A stretch of DNA of 64,000 nucleotides from Tridacna crocea (taxonomy: Eukaryota; Mollusca; Bivalvia; Cardiida; Cardiidae): assembly GCA_943736015.1 (NCBI GenBank), contig OX031058.1:23275001-23339000 (forward strand), written 5' to 3'. The position numbers were made by a program, and so were the translations under genes. A model generated the notes under the pieces. It did not search any database and was not told the DNA's origin. It saw only the letters and a list, made by a program, of their open reading frames with translations. This document shows positions 31,016 to 42,500 of this stretch, piece by piece; the stretch's first letter is position 1; each line of letters opens with the position of its first letter.

Positions 31016-31088
31016 CTTTTCCAGCTTGTCAGCATTATTTCCCAATACGTGGCATTCTACAAATACACATCTATCTAAATTGAGCATT
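31016..31088 (-). CDS. Candidate exon of an unrecognised minus-strand gene
   Basis: Acceptor TTCTATACCCAG and donor AAAAG/GTTTGT enclose a frame reading MLNLDRCVFVECHVLG then NNADKLEK (24 codons, one leading base). It ends in phase 0, as required to join the exon at 29,710. It is short, so the call rests on splice signals and protein-like composition. A duplicate is at 49,271-49,343. Confidence 0.35.
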
Positions 31089-31441
31089 CTGGGTATAGAA
31101 CCGAACTACTTTTCAAAACAACAACCGTTACTTTGCATTTAAAAATTAAATGAACATTTACTCAATAAAAGGCTAACGGGTGTGATTCATTCAGATATGA
31201 TCGACCAGCATGTAACCTACACAACGGTCATTTTAAGAAAGTATAACCCCTGCTTTTCCCTGGTATAAGGGGTTGATTGATGCATCATAGCAGACAGTCG
31301 TTTCTTCGAAGAATATGACATGCACATATGAGCTTGTCTGAGAACTAAAGCTGAGCTTGTCTGAGAACTAAAGCTCAATTTTGAATAAGTGATTCTAAAA
31401 TTGCTGTCGTATTTTGAAGATTCATTTATTAATTTTTTTTA

Positions 31442-31670
31442 TTAACTCTTTACCATACAATCCCGACTTTTAACGACCCTAAGAAAAAAAGCCTTTGAAA
31501 GCATTGTAGGAAAAGGAGAAAATGCTGGTAACCAGCATTTTCTCCTTTTCCCACTATGTTTTCTACCCTTTCCAAATCAAATTTTAATTTTTTAGGCACA
31601 TTAATTTTGTCGTCTGCAAATGCTTTCAATTTGGACCAGTCTATAAATTTGTCGTTTGGTAAAGAATTAA
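31442..31670 (+). mobile_element. Mite-A copy, full length
   Basis: TTAACTCTTTACCATAC to GTTTGGTAAAGAATTAA. The palindrome is intact except at its base (GCATTGTAGG against CCCACTATG). Confidence 0.85.
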
Positions 31671-32473
31671 GACATATAATAACAACTGAAGTACTTTTGC
31701 AGATGATAAAGATCAGCCTGTGCAGAATTCAATCTTGGATTCCATAGCTCATCTGATACTTTTTCAGATACATTGAAAAGGACATAAAATGACCTTGATT
31801 ATCCTGTTTCTGTTTTTTTTAACCGACTTAAAATGTAACCCTTGAAGCCATTTTCACATTTAAATTTGATTCTGCAGACAGATTATATCTCAAAACTTGC
31901 TGTCTGGTCTTGATCTAAACTGACTGCCATAATGAAACATTCCGACAAAAAAGGAGACTTGATTGCAATAACTAGTGTCTTTTTATCAGACCAGAAATGT
32001 GACCAAAATAGGTACTCTGTTTATCTAGGGCTCTATGCACAAAGCATTATGATGGCAAGAAAATTTTTCTAGAACAAGACTTGTCTACAAGTCAACAGGA
32101 AGGCAACTGGGGGGTAAGAAGACAATAACCTTAGATAAATGTGGTTTTTCTCCTAGAATTTTTTTTTTAAGACTTTTCTTGTTAACAGATTTCAATTTCA
32201 TAGGAACCCATAGTACATTTTTTAGCATTTTTTTCCTGTAAATTACAATATCAGTCTGTATTTATTTCCTTATGTTTCTTCTTACCATAGTTATGCATCA
32301 GTTATGGAAATATGAAAGAAAAGAAATCGTTCACTAAAACATACATAAAAATAACTCTGTGTCCTTGTATCAGAAGACATTATGAGAAAAGGAGCAAACT
32401 GCTTGATAAAAAGCAACAAATCCTGAGCAGATCTACCTTTATCCCATTCTGTCTTATATAAACAATTCACAAA
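31671..32473. other. Stretch with nothing firmly recognised
   Basis: AT-rich. On minus near 32,370-32,450 a protein-like frame GRSAQDLLLFIKQF is visible, but no pair of good splice sites supports it. Confidence 0.3.
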
Positions 32474-35411
32474 CAAGAGGACCATGATGGTCCTATATCG
32501 CTCACCTGAGTACTAAGCTGTCAAATCAAACTTGTGACTCCTGGGCAGGGCCAGTTTTGACTCCATGGGCATCCTCATAAGAAACTTGGTAGAGGTCCAC
32601 AAGGCAATGCTACTTACAAAATATCAAAGCTCTACACCTTCTAGTTTCAGAGAAGTAGAATTTTAAAGTTTCCCTCTTTATTTCTATTTTTTAACCTTCT
32701 GACCCCCGGGGCGGACCAGTTTTGACCCTAGGGATATCATATGAACAATCTTGGTAGAGGTCCACTAGGAGATGCTACATACCAAATATCAAAGCTCTAC
32801 ATCTTCTAGTTTCAGAGAAGAAGAAATTTAAAGTTTTCCTTCTTGGTTCCTATGTTTCAAACTTGTGACCCCCGGGGCAGGGCCAGTTTTGACCCAAGGG
32901 GCATCATATGAACAATCTTGGTAGAGGTTCACTAGGAGATGCTACATACCACATATAAATTAGCTCTGCACCTTCTAGTTTCAGAGGAAAAGAATTTTAA
33001 AGTATTCTTTTTTTGTTCCTATGTTTCAAACTTGTGACCCCCCGGGGCAGGGCCAGTTTTGACCTGAGGGACATCATATGAAGAATCTTGGTAGAGGTCC
33101 ACTAGTACATGCTACATACCAAATATCAAAGGTCTGCACCTTCTAGTTTCAGAGATGAAGAATTTTAAAGTTTTCCTTCTTTCTTCCTATGTTTCAAACT
33201 TTTGACCCCCGGGGCGGGGCCAGTTTAAACCCTAGGGACATCATATGAACAATCTTGGTAGAGGTCCACAAGGAGATGCTATATACCAAATATCAAAGCT
33301 CTGCACCTTCTACTTCCAGAGAAGAAGAATTTTAAAGTTTTCCTTATTTGTTCCTATGTTTCAAACTTGTGACCCCAGGGCGGGGCCTGTTTTGACCCCA
33401 GGGACATCATTTGAACAATCTTGGTAGAGGTCTACTAGGAGATGCTACAACCAAATATCAAAGCTCTGTACCTTCTAGTTTCTGAGAAGAAGAATTTTAA
33501 AGTTTTCCTTCTTTGTTCCTATGTTTCAAACTTTTGACCCCCTGGGTGGGGCCAGTTTACACCCTAGGGACATCATACTAACAATCTTGGTAGAGGTCCA
33601 CAAGGAGATGCTACATACCAAATATCAAAGCTCTGCACCTTCTACTTTCAGAGAAGAAGAATTTTAAAGTTTTCCTTATTTGTTCCTATGTTTCAAACTT
33701 GTGAACCCCCGGGCGGGGCCCGTTTTGACCCCAGGGACATCATTTGAACAATCTTGGTAGAGGGTCACTAGAAGATGCTACATACCAAATATCAAAGCTC
33801 TGCACCTTCTAGTTTCAGAGAAGAAGAATTTTAAATTTTTTCTCGTTTTTCCTATGTTTCAAACTTGTGACCCCTGGGGCAGGGCCAATTTTGACCTATG
33901 ACATATGAACAATCTTGGTAGAGGTACACTAGGAAATGTTACATACCAAATTTCAAAACTCTACGCCTTCTAGTTTCAGAGAAGAAGATTTTCAAAGATT
34001 TTGCTATTTATTCCTTTTGGTTGCCATGGCAACCAGAGTTATGTGTGGAATTCAATCTCTTGAACAACTTTGATAGAGCTTCACCCAAGGAACATTCCTG
34101 CCAAGTTTCATCAAGATTGGCCAGGCAGTTTAGGAGGAGAAGAAATTGTGGACGACGCACGACGGACGCCGGACAAAGCAAAGGATTTTCTTCCTTTCCT
34201 GTGGGGCCGAATTTCGGCCCCATTCCCAATTGCAAAAAGTGTATTTTTTTCCCAATTTCATAAAATAAAATTCCAAATTAGACGCTAGAAAAAGAAAAAG
34301 AAAATAGTCTGATGTATCAGCCAGGGTTTTACCCGACACACAAATTTGCGGGCACTGACCAAAGCTCAAGCAGGAAATCGACAGATATCGTATTTTAGGT
34401 ATGAAAGTATTTGGGGGCAATTAAGTATAGACTGCGTCATAATTTCAACCGAATTATGCGTTGACTGGATTATCTGGCTGTAAACCGTTCTACCTACAAA
34501 ATACAGACGACCGTTAATTTCTCGGCAACTGCCACACATATATTGCAGCAAAGCAGAGTTTCGTTAGACAAAAAAGAAGAACCCAGCTCCTAAATTGACA
34601 GTCCTGAATCAGGAATAAGTTGGGAAAAATACCCGGCCGAATCTAGAGTAAGACCACAAGATTTTTTTACTCCCCCAGATCTCGATCGGTTATCTTGAGC
34701 GGTTCATAGAAGCAAATTTCAAGTGTGAAGTTTCCTCTCTCCAATTGATTTTTAACAATTTCTTTTCAATTCTGTAATAGGTCTACCACAGAAAATGACA
34801 ATTTTTTAATCTTTCTTTATATGTCAAAGCACTCAAAAAATCAATTTCAAAGATAAATCGTCATGTGAAAAAACCACGAAAACCCATGACAATACAGTTG
34901 TCAAACAAGACTTCAGCCGATCAGAGGCTCCTCAATCTGTCGTATCAAGCCTTGATAAGGACCTTTATCAGCTGACTTGCATACACACAGTATAATAAAA
35001 TAAAACAAGAAATGATTTCTCTATTAATTCACCAGAAAAACAAATATCTTTATTTAAATATCCTACCTAGCAGGATCCGTGTTGGGGGGGGGGGGGGGGG
35101 GGGGGGGAAGAAAGGGGGGAGTTGAGGTCCTTACAGCTTAGACACTTGAACTAGTATGACAGACAAAAGAGAGTGATTCAGTAGTTCATTTAATGCCTGA
35201 ATATGTTAATTATAAGGTTAAATGTGTTCCAAACTTTACATTTTTTGTCAATATTATTTTCCCAATTTTGACATTTTGTCGATGATTTTTTTCCGAATTT
35301 GGCCAGGGGGCCTTTTCCCAAAATGTCTGGATAAAGCCCTGCAAAGGGTGATCACAAAAGCTCACCATGAGCACTTCGTGCTCAGGTGCACTTCGTGCTC
35401 AGGTGAGCTAA
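32474..35411 (+). mobile_element. Hairpin-capped tandem-repeat element, type 2
   Basis: 5' cap AGGACCATGATGGTCCT with GCTCACCTGAG. Ten or so ~150-bp monomers follow (GGGGCAGGGCCAGTTTTG, GAGGTCCACTAGGAG, CTTCTAGTTTCAGAG). Then come GGTTGCCATGGCAACC, CCAAGTTTCATCAAG, an ACGACGGACGCCGG tract and the 3' cap GAGCACTTCGTGCTC (partly duplicated) with AGGTGAGCTAA. The 3' part is split by a ~1.16-kb insertion. The terminal hairpin plus CTAA is Helitron-like; no Rep/helicase is present. Confidence 0.7.
34180..35343. mobile_element. Insertion within the type 2 element tail
   Basis: Interrupts the tail between GGACAAAG and CAAAGGGTGATCAC, so CAAAG may be the target duplication. The interior shares GAAAACCCATGAC, CAGAGGCTCC-like and poly-G landmarks, in order, with the arms of the 6.8-8.4 kb foldback. 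It contains G×24 at 35,084-35,107. No ORF of note. Confidence 0.45.
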
Positions 35412-35484
35412 AAACAATCAGCTTTCCTATGAAAAGATTCTTGTCTAAACAGACGGCTCAAAAGGGTACAAGGCTTGATACCTA

Positions 35485-35720
35485 AACATTGCTGGTTCTG
35501 TTCCCTGCTCAGCCAAATTCTTTCAAAGAATTGCATATAGTTATTGCAATCAGATTCATTCAGTGGCTTAACAGCGTACGATAATGTTTACTTTATTTCA
35601 GGGTGAGCAGCAAGTGGCTTTGACAAAACACTGTAAACATACTGCTGACAGAAATTCCATGATAGCATAGATGCATTGCAGTTGCTTTGTGCAGGCAGTC
35701 TTCCGATGAAAGAAAATTAT
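35485..35720 (+). repeat. SINE-2 fragment
   Basis: CTGCTCAGCCAAATTCTTTC, CAGATTCATTC, GGGTGAGCAGCAAGTGGC and GATAGCATAGATGCA keep SINE-2 order. The head is missing. Confidence 0.5.
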
Positions 35721-35931
35721 CGAACAATTTGAAGCCCCTGTAAAGTCAAATATAGGTAATTTTTGTCATTAATGACTCAGATATGTAACTGATAACCCAT
35801 CACAACACACATAAATAAGATCTAAGAAAACCAAAACTTGTCAATTTCTGCATTGATTGCCATGATTTACACATGCGAAAATGCATGGAGAAGCCCATTG
35901 ATTTCATGGAGCAGGTGTTCTTTAACCCTTT

Positions 35932-36420
35932 ATCACACAATCCTGGCTTTTCACGACCCTGAGAGAGAAAACCTTTGAAAACATTGTGGGTAAAGTAGAA
36001 AATGCTGTTTTTCCCACAGCTTTCAACCCTTTCCAAATTAAATTTCAATTTTGTAGATTCACATTTATTTTTTCATCTGCAAAAGCTTTCAATTTGGACA
36101 AGTCAAAAAAGTTTGTCGTTTGAGAAAGTTGTTGGTTGGTTGGTTGTATTGGGGTTTAACGCCACTTTAACAGCTAAGGTCATATCATGGCAGTCGGTGA
36201 CGCACATGTGTTTCCTGGCTTTTTCATACCGGTACTAACACTACTTTCTTTCCAAAGCCACCGATTACTTTTTTCTTACATGCTTCAGCAGAGGTGAGAG
36301 GCGAAAATACGCCGGAAAGAAAGTTAGCCTCAACCGGGTACCGAACTCACAACCACCCGGTCATGAGTCCGACACGCTCACCACTGAGCCACCCGGGCGG
36401 GCCGTTTGAGAAAGAGTTAA
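35932..36420 (+). mobile_element. Mite-A copy split by a SINE-1
   Basis: TTAACCCTTTATCACACAATCC at left and CGTTTGAGAAAGAGTTAA at right. The palindrome is collapsed to AAAATGCTGTTTTTCCC. The right terminus is interrupted at 36,129. Confidence 0.8.
36129..36402 (-). mobile_element. SINE-1 inserted in Mite-A, with target duplication
   Basis: On minus: GCCCGCCCGGGTGGCTCAG head, B-box GTGAGTTCGGTACC, body as at 3.95 kb, and an (AACC)n tail. The 12-bp direct repeat CGTTTGAGAAAG flanks it exactly (36,117-36,128 and 36,403-36,414). Confidence 0.9.
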
Positions 36421-36442
36421 AATAGTTTATTAAACTGTACCA

Positions 36443-36660
36443 CTTAATTGCTTTTACCAATTATGTATACCACAAAATTTTAGAATGGTTCCAATTGAAA
36501 GCATTTTGCAGATGACAAATTGAACATGGCTTAAATGACAAGAGTGGACTGTGAAAGGATAGAAAACACTTCGGGAAAGGAGAAGCATTTTCTCCTTTTT
36601 CCAAAATAGTTTAAAAAGTCTGTTTGCCAAAGTCATTAAAAGTTGTGATAAAGGGGTTAA
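36443..36660 (-). mobile_element. Mite-A copy, palindrome centre lost
   Basis: TACCACAAAATTTTAG and CCAATTGAAAGCATTT at the left, GTGATAAAGGGGTTAA at the right. The palindrome is reduced to GGAGAAGCATTTTCTCC. Confidence 0.65.
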
Positions 36661-36754
36661 AGACATAATATTCATGATATTATAACTTACTTACATATTC
36701 TGATCTTAGTCCTCACTTTAACAATCTTTGATACTAGCTATCCTGAGGAAGTAT

Positions 36755-36980
36755 TTAACCCTTTACTCCATAGATCCTCATTTCCGCATTGCTTGTAAAA
36801 GCCTTTGGAAAACATTGTGGCAAAAGGTGAAATTGCTCGTGACGAGAAATTTCATCTTTAGCCACAATGTTTTCTATGCTATCAAAAGGGGTCATATACA
36901 CATAAGAAACGGCTTCATCCTTGCTGTTATTAAGCATCAATTAGAGATACCTTAGAATTGCCTTATGGGTAAAAGGTTAA
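36755..36980 (+). mobile_element. Mite-B copy, full length
   Basis: TTAACCCTTTACTCCATAG to ATGGGTAAAAGGTTAA. The palindrome is slightly mismatched in the right arm (GAGAAATTTCATCTTTAGCC). Confidence 0.85.
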
Positions 36981-37271
36981 AAAGATTTTTTAAAAGATTC
37001 TTGAAACAGGAGAAACTATTATGCATTGTTTTCTTTTACTGCAAAGTGTTCTACCTTTATAGTGGTCAAAATGCATCCATATGAGCTACAGTTAATTAAT
37101 TTTTGTACTGGTAAAAATTATAAGAATTTTCAAACTTTAAGTGTCATATTTTTTTCTGGTAAATAATTGTACAAAGTCTATTTACCATTAAGAATCCAAA
37201 GTGTGACAGTTTTCTATATAAGTCCTACCTGTGAATGGGGCAATAGCACTTTGCATGCACAGCAAATGCAA

Positions 37272-37548
37272 GGGCGGATCCAGAGGGGGGAACCGGGGGT
37301 CCGGACCCCCCCCTGAAATTTTCACAAAATGTTGTTATGAAAATTAATTTAAAAAAAATAAATTCGAAATGTGGAGAGCTCCTCATGGTTAAAACTGGAA
37401 ACGTTGTCTTTTTCTTGTAAACGACTAACATCCGCTGAAATCCGGAAATCAAAGTATCATACAATAAGACGAGTGCGTTTTCGGTGGGAACCCCCCCCCC
37501 CCTTGAGAACGGTGGGACCCCCCCTAAGAAAAATATCTGGATCCGCGC
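37272..37548 (+). mobile_element. GGCGGATCC-type MITE
   Basis: GGGCGGATCCAGAGGGGGG and CCCCCCTAAG ... ATCTGGATCCGCGC are inverted ends. The interior matches the copy at 15.8 kb. It contains a C-run that differs in length in copy B. Confidence 0.8.
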
Positions 37549-37948
37549 ATGAAATGAAATGAACACTTTACAATCAAAAAGATAAAAAAACCAAGTAATA
37601 CAATTTTACCATATTTCAACAAAAATATCTCAAAGACTGAAATGCTACAGACTAAGATCAGTATGCAGCATTTTATATTGCTTGATCTTGGTCTACAGTC
37701 TGTCTGTTTAAGCATCCTACAATGCAAACAACATGCAGAGAAATTCTATTGATTTTCAAGAGAAGTCTGTGAAAGTATTATTACATTGGGAAGACACTGC
37801 ATAAAGGTCAAAAGTCAGTTTCCAACACCAATTTTCTTCTACAGCTGAGGCATGTTCAGTATATTGTCACTAAATTACAGTTCTCTAAAATTTTTATTTT
37901 CTCCTGTATCTAACAGCAAAATGTTGCACATGCCAAATAAAGTGTGAC

Positions 37949-38174
37949 CTAACCCTTTACCACACAATCCCGTGTTAACAAACCCTCGGAGGAAGCCATT
38001 TAAAAACATTGTAGGAAAAGGAGAAATTGCTGGTTACCAGCATTTTCTCCTTTTCCCACAATGTTTTCTAATCTAGCAAAGACAAATTTCACCAATTGAC
38101 CTACATGTAAATTGTCGTCTTGAAACTCTTTCAGTTTAGACCAGTTCAAATTTTCGTTGAGTGGTAAAGAGTAA
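37949..38174 (+). mobile_element. Mite-A copy
   Basis: CTAACCCTTTACCACAC to GAGTGGTAAAGAGTAAA. The palindrome GCTGGTTACCAGC has near-perfect arms; the TTAA ends have mutated. Confidence 0.8.
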
Positions 38175-38913
38175 ATACATCACCAACTTTGACTTCGAAA
38201 GGGGTGAACACATTTTGCTAATGGGAGCCAATGATGATGAACAGCATTTTCTGAATTTAAATTTACCACAACGTTTTATAAACACTCTTTCTTATTGAAC
38301 TAGTATAATATGATTTTAAGATATAGTGAATAAAAAGAGTTTTGCAATGTCCAATTCAATAATAACCAAATTAAATATTTTATTCCAAAGAGACCCAAAA
38401 AGGCCTTGTTTTTATCCACATAAATATTCATGTTGGGATCAACGTATCACCAAAATACCATAATATCACCGAAACACCAAAATACCCCGTTTTTTTCCAT
38501 TATGTCAAATAACTGACATAAGTGCAAGAATCTTTTTTTTTAACACAAACTTTAAGCTGTAGCGAATTTTTTTTCTATGTACAGTTTTCCTATGTACAGT
38601 TCACTGGAGTGCAGCGGCCACAGATCGGCGGAGTAGCGTTTATTCGCCACTTACTGCTCGCCGCTAGAATGGTCAAAGGGGCATTTAAATCCGTTCACTG
38701 CTAGCTGCTGCACTCATCACAGAGGGGATTTCCAAGAATTACCTTCCTTTTGTATCAAGAAAACACATGCAAAAAAAGAACAAATTGCACTGAAACACAT
38801 GCTAAGTTGACTGTTTTTTACATTAGATTGACATTAGAAAACCGTTGTTATCTCCCTTGGAAGGGTTTCTTCCCTTGAAGAGTAACTACTTCCGGTGAGG
38901 TAATATTTCAAAA

Positions 38914-39499
38914 ATGGCGAACAAAGAAACACACACAAAGGAAATCAATCAACCGTTTCACGCGCAGAATTCGACAACAAAACAGTTAAAAGAGTTTTTA
39001 AAAGAAAGAGGAGTTCAAGTTTCGGGTACGCGATCTTGTCTGTTAAAAAGAGTCGAAGGATTGTTACTGTTTGAAACCAGAAAGCCGCGGACAGAGGAAA
39101 GGCGTATTGACCCTGAAAGAAATACAGCGAGATTTTTAACGCCTCTTGGAGAAAATCTACCCCAACCTGAATCACTTTGTAATTGGGATAAGGACTTAAA
39201 TAAAGTACCAATGTTTACGGATAAAGAACTTTATAATTACTTAGTCCTGAACAAAGAAAGAACTTGTGATGGGGCCTCGAACAACGCTAGTAGACAACTG
39301 AAAGCCAAAGTTTTCTACGAAGACACCACGTCCACAGCATTTCTTACCATGGAATTAATGAATCGATGAGTCACTGCTACGTGTCATGCAAAGTCATCCC
39401 ATCTTGCCCAACAGGAAAGAAGGAAGACTATAGAGTTTGGGTCTGCATGTCAAAAGTCACAGGTCATGTCCATTCAGCTTGCTGTACATGTACTGCAGG
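38914..39499 (+). pseudogene. Nuclease gene exon 1: SAP domain and first half of SWIM, frameshifted
   Basis: The ATG at 38,914 opens MANKETHTKEINQPF. A SAP-like helix-loop-helix follows at residues ~20-55 (STTKQLKEFLKERGVQVSG ... LLKRVEG), a motif that binds DNA in many nuclear proteins. The frame ends at a TGA (39,367-39,369) after FLTMELMNR. The protein evidently continues one frame over from 39,366 as MSHCYVSCKVIPSCPTGKK, DYRVWVCMSKVTGHVHSACC and CTCTAG, up to a donor at 39,500. A one-base loss (or two-base gain) separates the two. The CxC of CTCTAG is the first half of a SWIM zinc motif. Unless the break is an assembly error, full-length protein cannot be made. Confidence 0.75.
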
Positions 39500-40071
39500 G
39501 TAAGAGATTTATTGACTTTATTTATTTAAAGTTCACATTGATGAATGGGGGATCAAAACAGCCCATTTCTGAAATGGTCTACTTTGTGATGATTAAAGTT
39601 GAATATGATATGCTGCTTTGAACAATGCTGTCATATATATCACTGCAGAGCTCACATGTATTTCCTCAGTTCAACCAGTACTAGGTTAGGGCTCTGAAGG
39701 GTCTTTGCAGAAGGATATTTGTACCTGGATCCTCCAGGTCATGAGCCATGCAGGACCCTCCATAATTACTTAAAATTCATTGAAGTTCCTTCCGTCATTT
39801 TGTTTGTGAACTTATTTCTTACTTATAATGTGAATCGAAACTTTAAAGCAGAGTTTTTGTATGAGAATATCATTTTGTTGGTGCAAAGTTCATAATGGCC
39901 ACAAAAAAAAGTTAAAGAAAATCAGCAGTATACTTTTATCATAGTTTTATTTCACAAAATATGGGTGATTAACTTTGTTTTGCTTGAAGCAGGCACTTCT
40001 GAGACTTAGTAGAAAATGAGTAATTTGTAAATAAATCTACTTTTGCCACATTTTTGACACCTTAACTCTAC

Positions 40072-40289
40072 CAAACGACAAAATTGTTGATTGGTCCAAA
40101 TTGAAAGCATTTGCAGATGACAAAATAAATGTGAATCAAATAATGAAATTCGAGTTGGGAGGAGTAGAAAACATTGTCGGGAAAGGAGAAAATGCTGGTA
40201 ACCAGCATTTTCTCCTTTTACTACATTGTTTTCAAAAGCTTTCTTTCTCAGGGTCATTAAAAGTCGGAATTGTGTGATAAAGAGGTAAT
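40072..40289 (-). mobile_element. Mite-A in the nuclease intron
   Basis: TTAACTCTACCAAACGAC, CAAATTGAAAGCATTTGC, a palindrome around GCTGGTAACCAGC, and right end GTGTGATAAAGAGG. Confidence 0.8.
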
Positions 40290-40369
40290 ATACATAACAA
40301 ACCTAATGTATGATGCATATTTCTAGTCTTGATGGAGGTGGTTGAATCCACCAGCTATACTTTTTTTTA

Positions 40370-40601
40370 AAAATGTTTTACCACACAATAAAATTTAAGG
40401 CGTGTCCTAATTAAAGGCTTTTGCAGACATCAACATAAAATGCGACTCAAAAAAATGAAATTCGTATTTGAAGGGTTAGAAAACATTATGGGAAAAGGAG
40501 AAAATGCTGGTTACCAGCATTTCCTCCATTTCCCACAATGGTTTCTGTAGGCTCCTTCCTCATGGTTGTTAAAAGTTGTGATTGTGTGGTAAAGAGTTTA
40601 T
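40370..40601 (-). mobile_element. Mite-A in the nuclease intron
   Basis: TTTTACCACACAATAAAA to GTGTGGTAAAGAGTTTA. Near-intact palindrome with one changed base (CTCCATTTCCC). Confidence 0.8.
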
Positions 40602-40710
40602 ACAGTGCAGAATAAACATGGATATTCTAGGCAAAAGAGATAAGAACATAAGTTTACAAACAAGTTCCTAGAAAAACAATTAATTATTTTTTTTATTCTC
40701 TACTTTTCAG

Positions 40711-41860
40711 GGAAGGCGAGTCATGTAACCATATTGCTGGACTGCTTTATGCTCTGGTAGATGTAAATCAGAAAAAAGACACAGGCCTTAATTCAGTGAC
40801 ATCTGAAAAATGTAAGTGGAATCAACCAAGGAAAAGAAAGTTGACACCTAAAAAGTCTCAAGACCTAAAATTCAAAAAACATAAGTTTGAGAATGTACAC
40901 ACAACAAGAGGAAGAAGGCTGGTCTTTGATGAAAGAAAGAACATAAGACCAGTAGATAAGGACTGCTTTGCTCAGAAGTTAATAAAATTGAACAGCAATG
41001 CATGTTGGTTATATACAGTCAGTACAAATACCAATAACAATGAAGATGAGTATCGGTTATTTAATGTACCTTTTATGTACAGAGACTCCATTTCTTTGAG
41101 AAACAGTGAAATACAGAGAACTATGTGTGAAGAGTTCACGAATTTGTGCGAATCTGTGACCAGAGAAAAAATAAAACAGATAGAGGCAGACACAAAAGGT
41201 CAAGCTTTGAATGGGAAATGGAGTACAGCACGTACAGGGATCCTCACATCATCAAGCTTTGGACTTGTCTGTAAACGACGGGAAACAACTGAAGATTCTA
41301 TCATCAGAAGTGTTTTACACTACAGAGACTTTAAGTCAAAGAGCACTGACTGGGGGATAAAACATGAGGCAGCTGCAAAGAGAGTCTATCTTAGAAAGGC
41401 TAGAGAACTGTACAATAAAGTGGTATTGCAGGAGTGTGGTCTAGCTTTAGATGAGGACAATCCTTTCCTAGGCAGCAGTCCTGATGGGTTAATAGAGTGT
41501 GATGGACTCTCAGGGGTTTTGGAAGTTAAATGTCCTTTCAAATATCGATTTCTAGATCCTCTTGAAGCAGCAAAACAATCTGACTTTTTTTGTAATATTG
41601 AAAATGGACAAGTAGTGCTCAAAAGAAACAGCAACTATTATTATCAGATTCAGGGCCAAATGGCAATAACGAAACGGAAATTTTGTGACTTTTTTGTGTG
41701 GACATTAACAGGCTCAACAATAGAGAGGATACATTTTGACTCAGAATTTTGGGACATTACCTTGAAGACATTAACCTCATTTTACCTGAAATACATTGTT
41801 CCAGAATTGTTTTCAGAAAGAGTGAAGAGGGGAAAGTCATTATTTCTTAAGGCTATGTAA
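40711..41860 (+). CDS. Nuclease gene exon 2: SWIM completion and YqaJ-type nuclease
   Basis: The acceptor TACTTTTCAG at 40,710 joins exon 1 to give CTCTAGEGESCNHIAGLLYA, completing a SWIM zinc motif (CxC..CxH). After a Lys/Arg-rich linker comes a YqaJ/lambda-exonuclease-like domain of about 220 residues. Numbering from the GTG codon at 40,796: TARTGILTSSSFG (145-155), GIKHE with E191, SSPDGL with D230, LEVKCP with E243 and K245, and YYYQIQGQM (281-289). These are the metal-binding and catalytic positions of the PD-(D/E)xK fold, all present. The open frame ends at 41,860. In the family, YqaJ enzymes are 5'-3' exonucleases; here it is presumably an accessory transposition protein. The C-terminus appears complete. 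Confidence 0.85.
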
Positions 41861-41970
41861 TACAATGTTTCATCGTAAAAACCTGTTACAATCACTGAAT
41901 CAGCCACTTCTACATGTAGATAAAACAATTTGGAAAAAGAAAAGGTTTTGTAGCAACTTACACTTTGTAC

Positions 41971-42157
41971 ATTCACTCTTTACTGAACTACAAAATTTTA
42001 AACAGGTCCAAGTTGAAAGCACTTGCAGACAACAAATTAAATGTATCTCAAAAATTGAAACTTGTTTCCAGCAGGGTAGATGCTTGAAAGCATTGTGGGA
42101 AATGAAGAAAATGCTGGTTACCGGCATTTTCTCCTTTTCCCACAATGTTTTCAAAAT
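41971..42157 (-). mobile_element. Mite-A, right end truncated
   Basis: CACTCTTTACTGAACTAC, CAAGTTGAAAGCACTTGC and a palindrome GCTGGTTACCGGC. It stops after ATGTTTTCAAAATGGG. Confidence 0.7.
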
Positions 42158-42315
42158 GGGAACGCAAATACATGTACTGTATATATACATGTATCTAGTT
42201 ATTAAAAAAAGGAATCTAAGTTTGTAAATAACAAACCGATCAAGATTGATGGTTGTGACACAAGGAAGAAACAGTTCAGTCTATACCAAAGAAAAATGTT
42301 TCACTAGTCAACATC

Positions 42316-42500
42316 CTTAAGCATTTTTAACCAACCAGTTGAATGTGACTCAAAAACTTAAAATTTTCTTTGAAAAAGTAGAAAACACTGTGAGAAAAGG
42401 AGAAAATGCTGGTTACTAGCATTGTTCCGATTTCCACAATGATTTTTAACATTTTTTCCATAGAATTATTAAAACTTTGGATGGTGCAGTAAAGGGTTAA
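42316..42500 (-). mobile_element. Mite-A, diverged
   Basis: Starts near TTTTAACCAACCAG, with GGAGAAAATGCTGG at the centre, an eroded right arm, and end GGTGCAGTAAAGGGTTAA. Confidence 0.6.

Larger units (their letters stand above)
28148..38840 (+). repeat. 10.7-kb direct repeat, copy A
   Basis: Starts CTATTGTAATAAAATC and ends GACATTAGAAA. The same sequence recurs at 46,403-57,104 at an offset of 18,255 bp, shifting to 18,264 through two homopolymer changes. I found only three base differences, at about 37,275, 37,710 and 38,783. Contents are Mites, a SINE, a hairpin-capped array and candidate exons, as listed separately. Its right edge is the left terminus of the transposon. Confidence 0.95.

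Noticed and set aside
34008-34288. Open frames on both strands with a protein-like NIPAKFHQDWPGSL reading
   Set aside because: This is the shared tail motif (CCAAGTTTCATCAAG) of hairpin-capped elements, present in several copies with frame breaks.
40711-41860. Prophage or viral recombinase gene
   Set aside because: YqaJ is phage-related, but here it is spliced to a SAP/SWIM exon, lies inside inverted termini and is paired with a THAP transposase, all eukaryotic-transposon features.
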